DNA from: Deltaproteobacteria bacterium
Lineage (GTDB): Bacteria > Desulfobacterota > GWC2-55-46 > UBA9637
Assembly (NCBI GenBank): GCA_016214995.1
Contig: JACRML010000005.1
Location: forward strand, 1 to 53,092
Direction: 5' to 3'
Length of the DNA: 53,092 nucleotides
Position numbers and translations under genes: made by a program. Under the pieces are notes generated by a model that was not told the origin of the DNA, did not search any database, and saw only the letters and a list, made by a program, of their open reading frames with translations. Below, in pieces: positions 26,358-34,972 of the stretch (positions within the stretch are counted from its first letter, which is position 1; each line of letters starts with the position of its first letter).

Positions 26358-26386
26358 TTGACTCAGTATTTGAGATGAACGATAAT
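26358..26386 (+). promoter_or_regulatory. candidate promoter of the receiver gene
   Basis: -35 TTGACT (26358-26363), 17-base spacer, -10 GATAAT (26381-26386), 35 bases before ATG 26422. Good match to the sigma-70 consensus in both boxes. Confidence 0.6.
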
Positions 26387-26421
26387 GTTTTCAATATGTT
26401 CGATAATTTTTGGTGGCGCAT

Positions 26422-26808
26422 ATGTCTGCATTAACCTCACATAGGCTTTTACTCGTAGATGACGATAACATGGTAAGAGAAGCATACTCTGAATTGCTTA
26501 TTGAGTATGGCTACAACGTAGATACCGCCTATGACGGGATAGACGCATTGGGCAAAATGGAGGCTACCCCCTATGACCTCGTCATAGTAGACATAAACAT
26601 GCCGATGCTTGATGGGATAGATTTATACAAAGAGGTCTCCTCTTTGTATCCTGACATGAAGGACAAGTTTCTTTTTGTTACCGGCGATCTATACGGCGAG
26701 GTGGATGCCTTTACCGTCTTTATACAAAACAACAAGAAAATTTTGAAAAAACCATTCACAAAAGATGAGTTTATAGGCACCATTAGGCGCATGCTTGATA
26801 AACAATAA
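26422..26808 (+). CDS. stand-alone response-regulator receiver (CheY-like)
   Basis: 128 residues comprising only a receiver domain: acidic pair in LLVDDDNM, phosphoacceptor Asp in VIVDINMPMLDG, Thr in FVTGD and Lys in LKKPF. With no output domain it probably acts by protein contact, as CheY/Spo0F types do. Start ATG 26422 follows GGTGG; a TTG four codons earlier is possible. No histidine kinase lies next to it, so its partner is unknown. The 3' gap to 26993 holds no gene. Confidence 0.93.
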   Translation: MSALTSHRLLLVDDDNMVREAYSELLIEYGYNVDTAYDGIDALGKMEATPYDLVIVDINMPMLDGIDLYKEVSSLYPDMKDKFLFVTGDLYGEVDAFTVFIQNNKKILKKPFTKDEFIGTIRRMLDKQ

Positions 26809-26993
26809 ATAAATATGTATCCCTGAATGCTAATCGCAGGATTAAAGACCACCCACCCTCAACAGGTTACTTACTCCCATCATCAGGCTTAACTTGGTTC
26901 AGGGCTGACGCATAATCAACTACCCTGCACAGGTTATTAGAGATAATCTTTATTAAGCCGATAAAACACCAGATTCCTGTCTGGTTGAGATTT

Positions 26994-27929
26994 TTATTCC
27001 TTCTCCAGCATTATTGCAAACTCTGTTAAGCGGCCTTTCCTTACAGCTATTTTCTGCGCGGCATTTTTAAATCCAGCCAGTTTAAAGTTTACAGTATAAA
27101 TGCCTGGTGCAAGGTCAATGGTGATAGGAGTAAGGCCATAATAAACATCTTCTATATAAATTTGAGCTTGGGGAGGTATGCTAGAAAGGGCAAGCCTGCC
27201 TTCGTTACCCAAAATAATCTCTTCTTTAACAGGTTCTACCGAATGCGGTTTTGTTTTTTCTATGGCTGAAGCTACCTTGGTCAGACTTTCTTTTACAACC
27301 TTGGCAAGAGAAGATGAAACATATTTGCTTATAGTTTCTCGTGTATTTCCCATAGTGCCTGCAAATCTTTCATTTTTTTCAGTAATACTGCCTGACCACA
27401 AGATGCTGCCTGTTTTGACATCTGTTGCCTTTGTCTCTAGTTCTATCTCAATTATGTCTTTTCCTCTAATATCCAATTTAAATGCCTTTACAGAGCCTTG
27501 CATAAGAAGGTCTGCATTTTGAGTCTGTGCATCGCTTTCTGCAACATTAACTTTAAAGCCGGCGAGGATTAGCTGCTCCTTGAATGCATCCGTTACAATA
27601 TCCGCCGGTTCTTTTTCAAGGATTAGTTCAGCGGAGTCTATCCCAAAGACCGAAGAGGCTATATCGCCAATTTTTTTACGATTGTCTGTCTTTCTTTCAT
27701 CTTTATAAGGAACAATAGAAACAGTGAGAGGTTCTTTGAGGGAAATAGCCGGCGCACCGTATTTCGCATCATAGCTTATGGTCAGAGGCGCAGTACACCC
27801 GGCAATAAAAAGGCAGGCGAGAGGCAAGAGGAGAGAGGGGAGAGGCAAAGAAATTCCAAATTCTAAACTTAAAATTTTAAATTTAAAATTTATAATTTGA
27901 ATATTAGAATTTCTAATCCTATTGCCCAT
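26994..27929 (-). CDS. PEGA-domain lipoprotein
   Basis: A 311-residue lipoprotein with lipobox LFIAGC (cysteine at about residue 45). The mature part begins with a YajG-like region (about 50-200, VSIVPYKDER, then a span of beta/alpha elements). It ends with a PEGA domain (about 240-311: GRLALSSIPPQAQIYIEDV, GLTPITIDLAPGIYTV), a surface-associated fold found in cell-envelope proteins. Located in the periplasm on the inner or outer membrane. Oddly, its signal-peptide core (LPLPSLLLPLACL) is encoded by a CT-rich quasi-repeat at 27811-27920, and the preceding ~25 residues come from the AT-rich part of that repeat. The ribosome site of ATG 27929 is weak, so the true start may be internal. Confidence 0.8.
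   Translation of the reverse strand: MGNRIRNSNIQIINFKFKILSLEFGISLPLPSLLLPLACLFIAGCTAPLTISYDAKYGAPAISLKEPLTVSIVPYKDERKTDNRKKIGDIASSVFGIDSAELILEKEPADIVTDAFKEQLILAGFKVNVAESDAQTQNADLLMQGSVKAFKLDIRGKDIIEIELETKATDVKTGSILWSGSITEKNERFAGTMGNTRETISKYVSSSLAKVVKESLTKVASAIEKTKPHSVEPVKEEIILGNEGRLALSSIPPQAQIYIEDVYYGLTPITIDLAPGIYTVNFKLAGFKNAAQKIAVRKGRLTEFAIMLEKE
27811..27920. repeat. stutter-type repeat encoding a signal peptide
   Basis: GGCAGGCGAGAGGCAAGAGG and GAGAGAGGGGAGAGG words are followed by an AT-rich half (TTCTAAACTTAAAATTTTAA, ATTTATAATTTGAATATTAG). It lies wholly within the first ~40 codons of the minus-strand lipoprotein gene. Confidence 0.65.
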
Positions 27930-28035
27930 ATCCCGTACCTTGATTTTTAACTATTTTGTATTTTAATCTCGTGTCCAAAATAAAATGGGGAGGGTTTTTA
28001 AAGCCCTCCCCCTGATTGTTGCCAAGAAATCTTGT

Positions 28036-29340
28036 TTAGAATGCTGCAAAGAGCATAAGCGTAGTGAGGGTGTTATCTTCATCTGAATTTACTGCCTTAT
28101 CACGTGCGCTACCGCTATAGCTGGTGTAGTTTAACTGCAGTTGCACATTCTGCGCCAAAAGATATGTAGCGCCACCCGTAATAGCATCTTCCTTATTGTT
28201 AGCCGCCGCCCCATTATCGCCTGAGCGATAACCAGCCGCCAGGGTTGCCTTGCCCGGAAGCACACCGAGTTCAGCTAATATAGACCATGCTGTTTTGTCG
28301 TTTTTATTTGCATTAAATAAACTGGTTTTGGTAGTGCCGTCAGCCAGGCCATTTTTAGCATCTTTTGAGGCAGCAGCAGTGCCATAGCTCAAATAAACAC
28401 CCAATGGCATGCCTACATTGCCCTGCGCCTGAGCATCCACTGCCCATGCCTGAGTAGCATAAATTGCTGAAGGGGTGTTATCTGTATCTCCTACCTTTGT
28501 TTCACCGCCCCAATACTGGCCGCCAATGCCAAGGTCCCAGCCGCCGACATTTGGTGTTGCTGCAACACGGACATATTGAGAGAGGTCAAAACCAGTAGCC
28601 ACAGTTCCATGAGCAGGCCCCCACAAGGTTAAATTGATAAAGCCAGTCTCATTGTAGGCCACAAAGGCAAACCCCTCGGCCGCTCCAGATGTTCCGATAT
28701 ACTGCTGTGCAGAGGTTTCTGACCTGTGCTCAAGGGCGCGCTGATGCCTCACAGCGCCTGTATTAAGGAGTTCAAAACCATATGATGCGCCAAGGCCGTC
28801 AGTGGTAAAGGGAATAATACTCAGCTTTGGGCCGCCTATATCAAATACAATGGGCATTTTATACGATGTAAACATGGTAGCTGCAGCATCCGCGCTAACA
28901 TTAAGACCTGCTTCCAATAAGAATCCCACATGTTCGCCTGCGCGGCCGCCTATAAGCAATGCCGCCTCATCAGGGAATTGCAGTTCGCCCTTGTTTTTGC
29001 CAACCTTGCTTTCATTAACTGTGGGTGTTGATGTATCGTCTTTGCCATTGGTCATCTGGTATCTGACCTTTGTTACAAGCGATGCATTAAGCGTGGCAGG
29101 AATAGAGAGGTCGTCGCCTTCAATCAAACTCTGCCCTCCGACCTGCGTATAGCCGCCTGCCTTAAATGCCCTTCCAAATGCATTGAGCGCGGGATAATGC
29201 TGGAAATGGCAGGTTGAACACGCCACGCCTGTCTGACGGGCAAATGCAGGAACCGCATTGGCCTCCGGGGCAATCCACAGCCAAGCGCTAAAGGTTAAAA
29301 ATGCTGCAAAAGTCACTAACATATTTGTTTTCTTCATCAT
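28036..29340 (-). CDS. Cyc2-like fused cytochrome-porin (outer-membrane monohaem cytochrome)
   Basis: 434 residues: signal peptide to about 29 (ANA|VP), then one haem c site C41-S-T-C-H45 in a context (PAFARQTGVACSTCH, ALNAFGRAFKAGGY) that matches the N-terminus of the Cyc2 iron-oxidising cytochrome-porins. The remainder consists of alternating, Gly/Asn/Tyr-rich strands as in a beta barrel and ends in phenylalanine, as outer-membrane proteins do. Cyc2 takes electrons from Fe(II) at the cell surface; here that role is an inference, since related single-haem barrel proteins have other donors. AAGGAGGTG precedes the start. A promoter lies at 29478-29505. Confidence 0.7.
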   Translation of the reverse strand: MMKKTNMLVTFAAFLTFSAWLWIAPEANAVPAFARQTGVACSTCHFQHYPALNAFGRAFKAGGYTQVGGQSLIEGDDLSIPATLNASLVTKVRYQMTNGKDDTSTPTVNESKVGKNKGELQFPDEAALLIGGRAGEHVGFLLEAGLNVSADAAATMFTSYKMPIVFDIGGPKLSIIPFTTDGLGASYGFELLNTGAVRHQRALEHRSETSAQQYIGTSGAAEGFAFVAYNETGFINLTLWGPAHGTVATGFDLSQYVRVAATPNVGGWDLGIGGQYWGGETKVGDTDNTPSAIYATQAWAVDAQAQGNVGMPLGVYLSYGTAAASKDAKNGLADGTTKTSLFNANKNDKTAWSILAELGVLPGKATLAAGYRSGDNGAAANNKEDAITGGATYLLAQNVQLQLNYTSYSGSARDKAVNSDEDNTLTTLMLFAAF

Positions 29341-29477
29341 GCACCTCCTTAATTTTTGTTGATTTGATTAAAACCTTTATTATACTTTGATTGTTACTTC
29401 ATTCCTGTTTCCAATCTCTGAGATAAAGGATTTTACCACACCTCCTTTCATTCTAAGATTAGAAATGAATAAATGTT

Positions 29478-29505
29478 GTTATAGCACTTTTTATCTGATT
29501 GTCAA
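29478..29505 (-). promoter_or_regulatory. promoter of the Cyc2-like gene
   Basis: On the minus strand: -35 TTGACA (29500-29505), 16-base spacer, -10 TATAAC (29478-29483). This predicts a leader of about 130 bases before ATG 29340. The leader contains a palindrome TTCTAA-GA-TTAGAA (29451-29464), a possible operator just after the start site, and an unused AGGAGG near 29441. Confidence 0.6.
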
Positions 29506-29518
29506 GGTTTTTATAGGC

Positions 29519-29540
29519 CCCGTAAAATAGCGAATAGATA
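29519..29540 (+). repeat. partial copy of the composite-element edge
   Basis: CCGTAAAATAGCGA followed by ATAG matches the first bases of the multi-hairpin composite element (43564). The rest is not recognisable. It lies between the Cyc2-like promoter and the terminator at 29582. Confidence 0.35.
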
Positions 29541-29581
29541 CCCTCGTCTTAACAAGCGGGAGTTCTCGCTGAATTAAAAAT

Positions 29582-29613
29582 AAAGCCCCAAACACTCAAG
29601 TGTGTGGGGCTTT
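29582..29613 (-). terminator. terminator of the YHS-like gene
   Basis: AAAGCCCC and GGGGCTTT flank ACACT/GTGT and a short loop. On the minus strand the stem is followed by ATTTTTAATTC, 55 bases after the stop of the gene at 29668. Confidence 0.85.
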
Positions 29614-29667
29614 GTAAATTGGCAATATAAGATAACAATTTATTTTGTAACTATTTATATCAAGCAG

Positions 29668-30198
29668 TTATTTGGGCGATGTATAACCGAATGTTGTGCC
29701 TTTCTCGGCAAGAGCCATAAAAGCCTCCTCAGATTCAAAATACAGTACCCTGCCAGAGGCATCTGCAAAAATAGCCGCATCTGCTTTATCTATAATTTTA
29801 TCTGTGAGAGGGTCCTTTGCAAAACGTATAGAGGGATTTTGCTGCAGGGTCCATGCATATGATTCACCAGAAATAAAATATGCTTTCCCATTCATATTAA
29901 CCTCATTTTGCTTTTTCCCTGTATGGCGGTTAGTTACCATGTTTACTTCATCTGCCTTAACTTTTTTCAGCCATGCCAGGATAGAATTGCTTGCGTCAAC
30001 CTTGGCTGGTATGGCATTTTTTGTTTTAAGAGCTTCCATGCGCAAGCTTGCCAGATAGTTTTGTCTAACCGTTTCTAACACCACGACACGGTTATCTATT
30101 GCGATAGCGCTTGCACCGCCGGCATAGCTGTATCCAGGAAGAGAAATAATTGCAGCCAATGCCAATAAAACTGTAATCATAAACATTTTCTTAATCAC
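29668..30198 (-). CDS. periplasmic YHS-like domain protein
   Basis: 176 residues with a clear signal peptide (to about 26, YSYA|GG). The C-terminal third reads KDPLTDKIIDKADAAIFADASGRVLYFESEEAFMAL, the layout of a YHS domain, a small fold often found in metal-handling proteins. An upstream segment (TGKKQNEVNMNGKAYFISGESYAW) looks like a second, more divergent copy. No metal-ligand cysteines are present, so the function is open. The start is GTG 30198, supported by AGGAGGGG 7 bases upstream. It is followed by its own terminator at 29582-29613. The upstream stretch 30199-30465 contains no gene and no clear promoter. Confidence 0.65.
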   Translation of the reverse strand: MIKKMFMITVLLALAAIISLPGYSYAGGASAIAIDNRVVVLETVRQNYLASLRMEALKTKNAIPAKVDASNSILAWLKKVKADEVNMVTNRHTGKKQNEVNMNGKAYFISGESYAWTLQQNPSIRFAKDPLTDKIIDKADAAIFADASGRVLYFESEEAFMALAEKGTTFGYTSPK

Positions 30199-30465
30199 GA
30201 CACCCCTCCTTTTAATTAATCCTTCTAAAATTTACCATACTGAATTGCTTAGTGCTAATCTTTAACTTGCAAGTAACTTAAACATGTTCACTTTTACACA
30301 TTTTTATAAATAAGTCAACAGCAGGCTTCCAGTTCACTTCTACTGCACATTTTTTGCGGCGGCCATTATTGAGAATTAGCAATATGTTTATTATAAACCA
30401 AATAATTACTATATAACTACTATAACTACTAATGGATACCCTTTGAGCTTTTATACAATTTGATT

Positions 30466-30558
<93 letters not shown>

Positions 30559-30650
30559 GTAAATACAACGTTCATTTATATTAACCATTTTTCACTGTGC
30601 TTTATACAATTAACGCAATACATTATAAAAGTCAATTATTAACTATCATT

Positions 30651-30680
30651 TCCCCAAAGATCAATGTCTATTTTGGGGTT
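30651..30680 (+). repeat. CCCCAAA/TTTTGGGG hairpin motif, copy B
   Basis: TCCCCAAAGATCAATGTCTA followed by TTTTGGGGTT. Close to the consensus of the five-copy family. It lies in the 322-base gap between tRNA-Ser and the NHL gene. Confidence 0.8.
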
Positions 30681-30776
30681 GTCATTACTAACTGTTGCTT
30701 TGGTTGACTTTAAAAGAAAAAGGGTTTACAATCCCGTTAAAGTTGAGCCTAGAAGATGATATGACTACATAGAATA

Positions 30777-30860
30777 GATTACAAAATGGATTACACGGAT
30801 TCGGGTAAAGGGAATGTTTTAATCAGTGTAATCGCTTTTCAAAAATCTGTGTAATCAATA
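30777..30860. repeat. GATTACACGG/CTGTGTAATC palindrome
   Basis: GATTACAAAATGGATTACAC (GGATT) is answered by AATCAGTGTAATC and AATCTGTGTAATC. Each arm holds two variants of the same word. It ends about 20 bases before the NHL gene. Confidence 0.75.
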
Positions 30861-30880
30861 TTCTTTCATAGGAATTATGT

Positions 30881-33800
30881 ATGAAAAACAAAGCTATTAA
30901 CATCTTTTTACCTGTTCTTCTGTTCATCTCCCTCTGCCTGCATGAAAATGCATATTCAGTAAATGTCTCTTTCAGCCTCCAGATAGGTTCTGAAAAAGGA
31001 AGCGGAAATGGCCAGCTTTATGAGCCGACAGGGATTGCCATATCACCGGACAACAGGCTTTATGTTGCAGATTCTGGAAACAACAGGGTGCAGATATTTA
31101 GTCAGGGAGGGCAGTTTCTAGGCACATTCGGCGCCAAAGGCAAAGGAGACGGGCAGTTCCGCATACCGTTTGACATAGCCGTAGGAATGGACGGTCGGTT
31201 GTTTATAACAGACTATAAAAACAGCAGGGTGCAGGTATTTGATAAAGACGGCGGCTTCTTATACAGTTTTGGCAGAGACGGAAGCCAGGACGGCGAACTA
31301 AGTTATCCCATGGGTATTGCACTGGATAATCAGGAAAGGGTTTATGTGGCAGATTCGGGAAATAGCCGCATATCTGTATTTACAACAGATGGTCTTTTTC
31401 TAAACAATATCGGCAGTAAGGGCAGCCGTCCTGGCCAGCTTTCTGCACCAACCGACGTAGCAGTATCTGTTGATGGAAAGATATGGGTAACTGATACAGA
31501 CAACAACAGGATACAGATCTTTGATGCACAAGGAAATCACCTGGCCTCTATTGGCGCATACGGCTCGGGGAAAGATAACTTTTCAAGACCAACAGGTATT
31601 GCAGTCGACCGGTACGGACGGATAGTGGTAGTAGACAGCGGAAATAGCAGGGCTCACATCCTGAACAGCAAAGGTGTTTTTATTGGTTTATTCGGGAGCA
31701 AAGGCAGTGGGAGGGCACAGTTTAAAGAACCACAAATGGCAATACTATCCGGTGATCTTTGCTATATCGTAGACAGAGATAATCATAGGGTGCAGGCCTT
31801 CGGTCTCCTCAAAGAAGAAGGCACTCAGAAATTCCAACCATTTACCCAGGCCCCTCTTGAACCCAGGGTCTCTTTCTATAGAACTGTTGCTGTAGCAGCG
31901 ACTGATGTTGCAGTGGGTAGTAAAGGAAACCTTTTTGTCCTGGACAAAGAAGCAGCCAAGATTACCATCATGGACACAGATGGCAATATTACCGGAAGTT
32001 TTGGCAGTAAGGATAAAAAACAAGGCATGATGAGAGAGCCTTCCAGCCTAATCCTGGATGAGAAGGACAATATCTATGTCTCTGATACAGGCAATAACCG
32101 TATTCAGGTCTTTGATAGCAGCGGCACGTATCTATTTGAGTTTGGCGGTTCCGGGAGCGGCGATGGCAAATTGTATGCCCCTGAAGGGATAGCCTATGCA
32201 AAAGCAAGGATATGGGTTAGCGATACAGGAAATAACAGGGTTCAGTATTTTAGCAAGGATGGCGTATACCTCGGTCAGTTTGGGAAGGGCGGCAGCGAAG
32301 ACGGAATGTTTAATCAACCCACGGATATAGCCATAAACAGCAGAGGCGAGATATATGTAACAGATTTTGGGAATAATAGGGTGCAGCTTTTTTCTATAGA
32401 CGGAAGGTTTTTAAGGGTCATTGGTAAAAAAGGAGAAGGGCGCAGTGAGTTTATGGGACCGCGGAGCGTATTTGTGGATGAGGAAGACAGGGTTTTTGTG
32501 ATGGAGTCATACAAAAAAAATAGAATCCAGGTTTTTGATTCTATGGGCAGATATTTAAGAAAATTTGGAGCAGCCGGCAAAGGCAGAGCAGAAATGGAGA
32601 AGGCATCTGCCATATCGCTAATCTCTCAACCCAATAACATATTCATTGCAATAGCTGATACGGGAAATAAACGGCTGCACATATTATCCCTTAAGGATGT
32701 TCCTGGCAAAGCGCCTGAAGCTGTCAATATGACGGCTGTGGAGGGCAACGGCGTGCAGCTTACTTGGACAAAGGCTCAGGAATCATTTATCAAAGGATAT
32801 AAAATCCATGCAGCATATGACCCTGCTCAGGGTTTCAGAGTTGTCAGCGAAACACCTGTTCCTTGGTTTAATATAGAATACAGAAAAGATAGCCAGGATT
32901 CCGTATACGGCATTACAACGGTTGCCAAAGGCGGGCTGGAAGGGCCTATGACGGTTATATATCCGCTGGGTTTTCTCCTCTTTACCCAAAAGAATTATGA
33001 AGGTGCAATAGGGGAAGCGGAAAAGGTCATCAAGATAGACCCAAAGAATATAGATGCCTATCTGTTTATGGGAAAAAGTCTGAACGCCATAGGCAAGAGC
33101 GGTGAAGCCATGAATGCCGTGAAAACTGCAATTGAATTAAGTAAGGATAGCATTAATGCCCGCATTGAGCTCGGGAAAATATATATGGATAATAATCTGC
33201 CGGATAAGGCAATAGCAGAGTTCCAGGCTATTACTGCCATAGCCCCTAAAGAAGCAGTAGTCTATAATTTAATTGGCAAGGCATTTCTAAAAAAGAAGAT
33301 GTTTGGCGAAGCGATAGACGCCCTTTCTACCGCATCTCGCCTTGACCAGCGGGACATATTTAAGCAGGACCTAAATGCGGCATACGAGGCAAAGAAAAGA
33401 ACAGAGCAGGGAAAGGCGGCAGGTCCTCTTATAGACATTCAGAATGTTGCAATCAACAAGGTTTTTTCATCCCTTTATAAATTCTACAACACTACTCCAA
33501 TAGGTGAGATAAAGATAACGAATAATGGGCAGGAGGCCTTTCCAAAGGTAAAGGTGAGCCTCAAGGTTCTTAATTATATGGACTTCTCAACAGATAGAGA
33601 GGTGAAAGATATAAAGCATGGGGCCACAGAAGCAATTCCTCTTTATGCCTCTTTTAATAATAAGATTTTGGAGATTGTGGAAGATACGCCTGCCCAAGCA
33701 GCCATTGAGGTAAACTACTATATAGAGCAGAAAGAAGAGAAGACAACATTAACTATCCCGTTTACCATATACAACAGGAATGCAATAACATGGAATACCC

Positions 33801-34879
33801 CTTCTATGACCGCCGCATTTGTTACGCCAAAAGACGAGCCTGTAAAGGATTTCGCACGGGGGATTGTGCAAATGTATCCTGATAGCGGAGTCCTTATCAA
33901 CAAGCAGATAACTTTAGCCATGCTTGTATTTGACGCCATTGGCGCATACGGCATAGTATATTCCCCTGACCCGAATAATCCATATGAAAAGGTATCCAAA
34001 GATGTTGGCGCGGTGGATTCCTTGCAATATCCAAGGGAGACTTTAAAAATAAAGACAGGAGACTGCGATGATTTGTCAATACTTATCTCCAGCCTTCTGG
34101 AAAATCTTGGAATAGAGACGGCATTTATCGGAACCCCCGGACATCTTCATCTTATGTTCAAACTGGATATTGACCCTAAAAAAGGTGACACCATTTCCCT
34201 TAATCCGGAGCAGTATATAAACATTGATAATCAGATATGGATACCTCTGGAGGCAACAGCGGTGGGCTCTTCATTTACTGAGGCGTGGTATAAGGGGGGC
34301 GAAATATATTACCGATGGGCAAAGGAAAAAAAGGTGGAGATAACAAAGGTACACGATGCATGGAGTATGTATCAGCCTGCTACCCTGCCGCCTGCCACAT
34401 GGAGCCCAACACTCCCTACAAAGAATAAGATAGATAGTATCATGGCAAGAGAGGTTACTATGCAGAAGGCTAAAAAGATACTGGGGCTTATAAAGCCGTA
34501 TCAGGAGGCATTGGAGAAAAATCCGGATGATTTAAACATCAGAATGCAGCTTGGCTTGATATACGCTGAAAACGAATTCTATGCCGAGGCCATGAAGGAA
34601 TTTAACAATATAATTGCAGCCAATCCAGGCGATGCCTATGCCTATACAAACCTCGGCAACATACATCTTTTGATAGGAAAGATTGATGATGCCCTGGAAA
34701 GCTATAAAAAGGCAGAGGCCATAATGTCTGAAGACGCAGAGATAAAGATAAATCTTGCAATAACATATTATAAAAAGGGGATGCTCAAAGAGGCGCAGAT
34801 CAAATTCAAAGAGGCAATTGATATAAACCCGGCGATAAAATATGAGAAAGGGTTTTTGGATTCTCTGCTGTTTCAATAA
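30881..34879 (+). CDS. exported NHL-repeat / TPR / transglutaminase-like protein
   Basis: 1332 residues. A signal peptide (to about 27) is followed by about a dozen NHL beta-propeller repeats (to about 610; repeated YVADSGNNRVQIF-type blades), probably two propellers. Next come a fibronectin-III-like segment (LTWTKAQESFIKGYKI), TPR units (about 700-850), a beta-rich linker, and a transglutaminase-like domain with Cys in TGDCDDLSILISSLLENLGI (about 1060) and His in GTPGHLHLMF. TPR units again close the protein. It is probably periplasmic or surface-bound and acts as a scaffold, perhaps with protease or cross-linking activity; substrate unknown. A smaller TPR protein and a TPR lipoprotein lie downstream. 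Confidence 0.88.
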   Translation: MKNKAINIFLPVLLFISLCLHENAYSVNVSFSLQIGSEKGSGNGQLYEPTGIAISPDNRLYVADSGNNRVQIFSQGGQFLGTFGAKGKGDGQFRIPFDIAVGMDGRLFITDYKNSRVQVFDKDGGFLYSFGRDGSQDGELSYPMGIALDNQERVYVADSGNSRISVFTTDGLFLNNIGSKGSRPGQLSAPTDVAVSVDGKIWVTDTDNNRIQIFDAQGNHLASIGAYGSGKDNFSRPTGIAVDRYGRIVVVDSGNSRAHILNSKGVFIGLFGSKGSGRAQFKEPQMAILSGDLCYIVDRDNHRVQAFGLLKEEGTQKFQPFTQAPLEPRVSFYRTVAVAATDVAVGSKGNLFVLDKEAAKITIMDTDGNITGSFGSKDKKQGMMREPSSLILDEKDNIYVSDTGNNRIQVFDSSGTYLFEFGGSGSGDGKLYAPEGIAYAKARIWVSDTGNNRVQYFSKDGVYLGQFGKGGSEDGMFNQPTDIAINSRGEIYVTDFGNNRVQLFSIDGRFLRVIGKKGEGRSEFMGPRSVFVDEEDRVFVMESYKKNRIQVFDSMGRYLRKFGAAGKGRAEMEKASAISLISQPNNIFIAIADTGNKRLHILSLKDVPGKAPEAVNMTAVEGNGVQLTWTKAQESFIKGYKIHAAYDPAQGFRVVSETPVPWFNIEYRKDSQDSVYGITTVAKGGLEGPMTVIYPLGFLLFTQKNYEGAIGEAEKVIKIDPKNIDAYLFMGKSLNAIGKSGEAMNAVKTAIELSKDSINARIELGKIYMDNNLPDKAIAEFQAITAIAPKEAVVYNLIGKAFLKKKMFGEAIDALSTASRLDQRDIFKQDLNAAYEAKKRTEQGKAAGPLIDIQNVAINKVFSSLYKFYNTTPIGEIKITNNGQEAFPKVKVSLKVLNYMDFSTDREVKDIKHGATEAIPLYASFNNKILEIVEDTPAQAAIEVNYYIEQKEEKTTLTIPFTIYNRNAITWNTPSMTAAFVTPKDEPVKDFARGIVQMYPDSGVLINKQITLAMLVFDAIGAYGIVYSPDPNNPYEKVSKDVGAVDSLQYPRETLKIKTGDCDDLSILISSLLENLGIETAFIGTPGHLHLMFKLDIDPKKGDTISLNPEQYINIDNQIWIPLEATAVGSSFTEAWYKGGEIYYRWAKEKKVEITKVHDAWSMYQPATLPPATWSPTLPTKNKIDSIMAREVTMQKAKKILGLIKPYQEALEKNPDDLNIRMQLGLIYAENEFYAEAMKEFNNIIAANPGDAYAYTNLGNIHLLIGKIDDALESYKKAEAIMSEDAEIKINLAITYYKKGMLKEAQIKFKEAIDINPAIKYEKGFLDSLLFQ

Positions 34880-34883
34880 GATA

Positions 34884-34950
34884 GTTGCATGATGCAAGTT
34901 GCAAGATTCAAGTTAAGACTTGCAACCTGCAACTTGAAACTTGCAACTGT
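34884..34950. repeat. stutter-type palindrome between NHL and TPR genes
   Basis: Variants of GCAAGTTGCAAGATTCAAG are followed by CTTGCAACCTGCAACTTG and AAACTTGCAAC. It ends just before the AGGAGG of the next gene. Confidence 0.7.
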
Positions 34951-34972
34951 GTTTTTTAATAGGAGGTCAATC

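Noticed and set aside
29400-29450. Leader peptide behind the AGGAGG in the Cyc2-like 5' leader
   Set aside because: The nearest GTG is only one base from the ribosome site and the frame is 19 codons without recognisable features; a minimal ATG-AAG-TAA later is likely chance.
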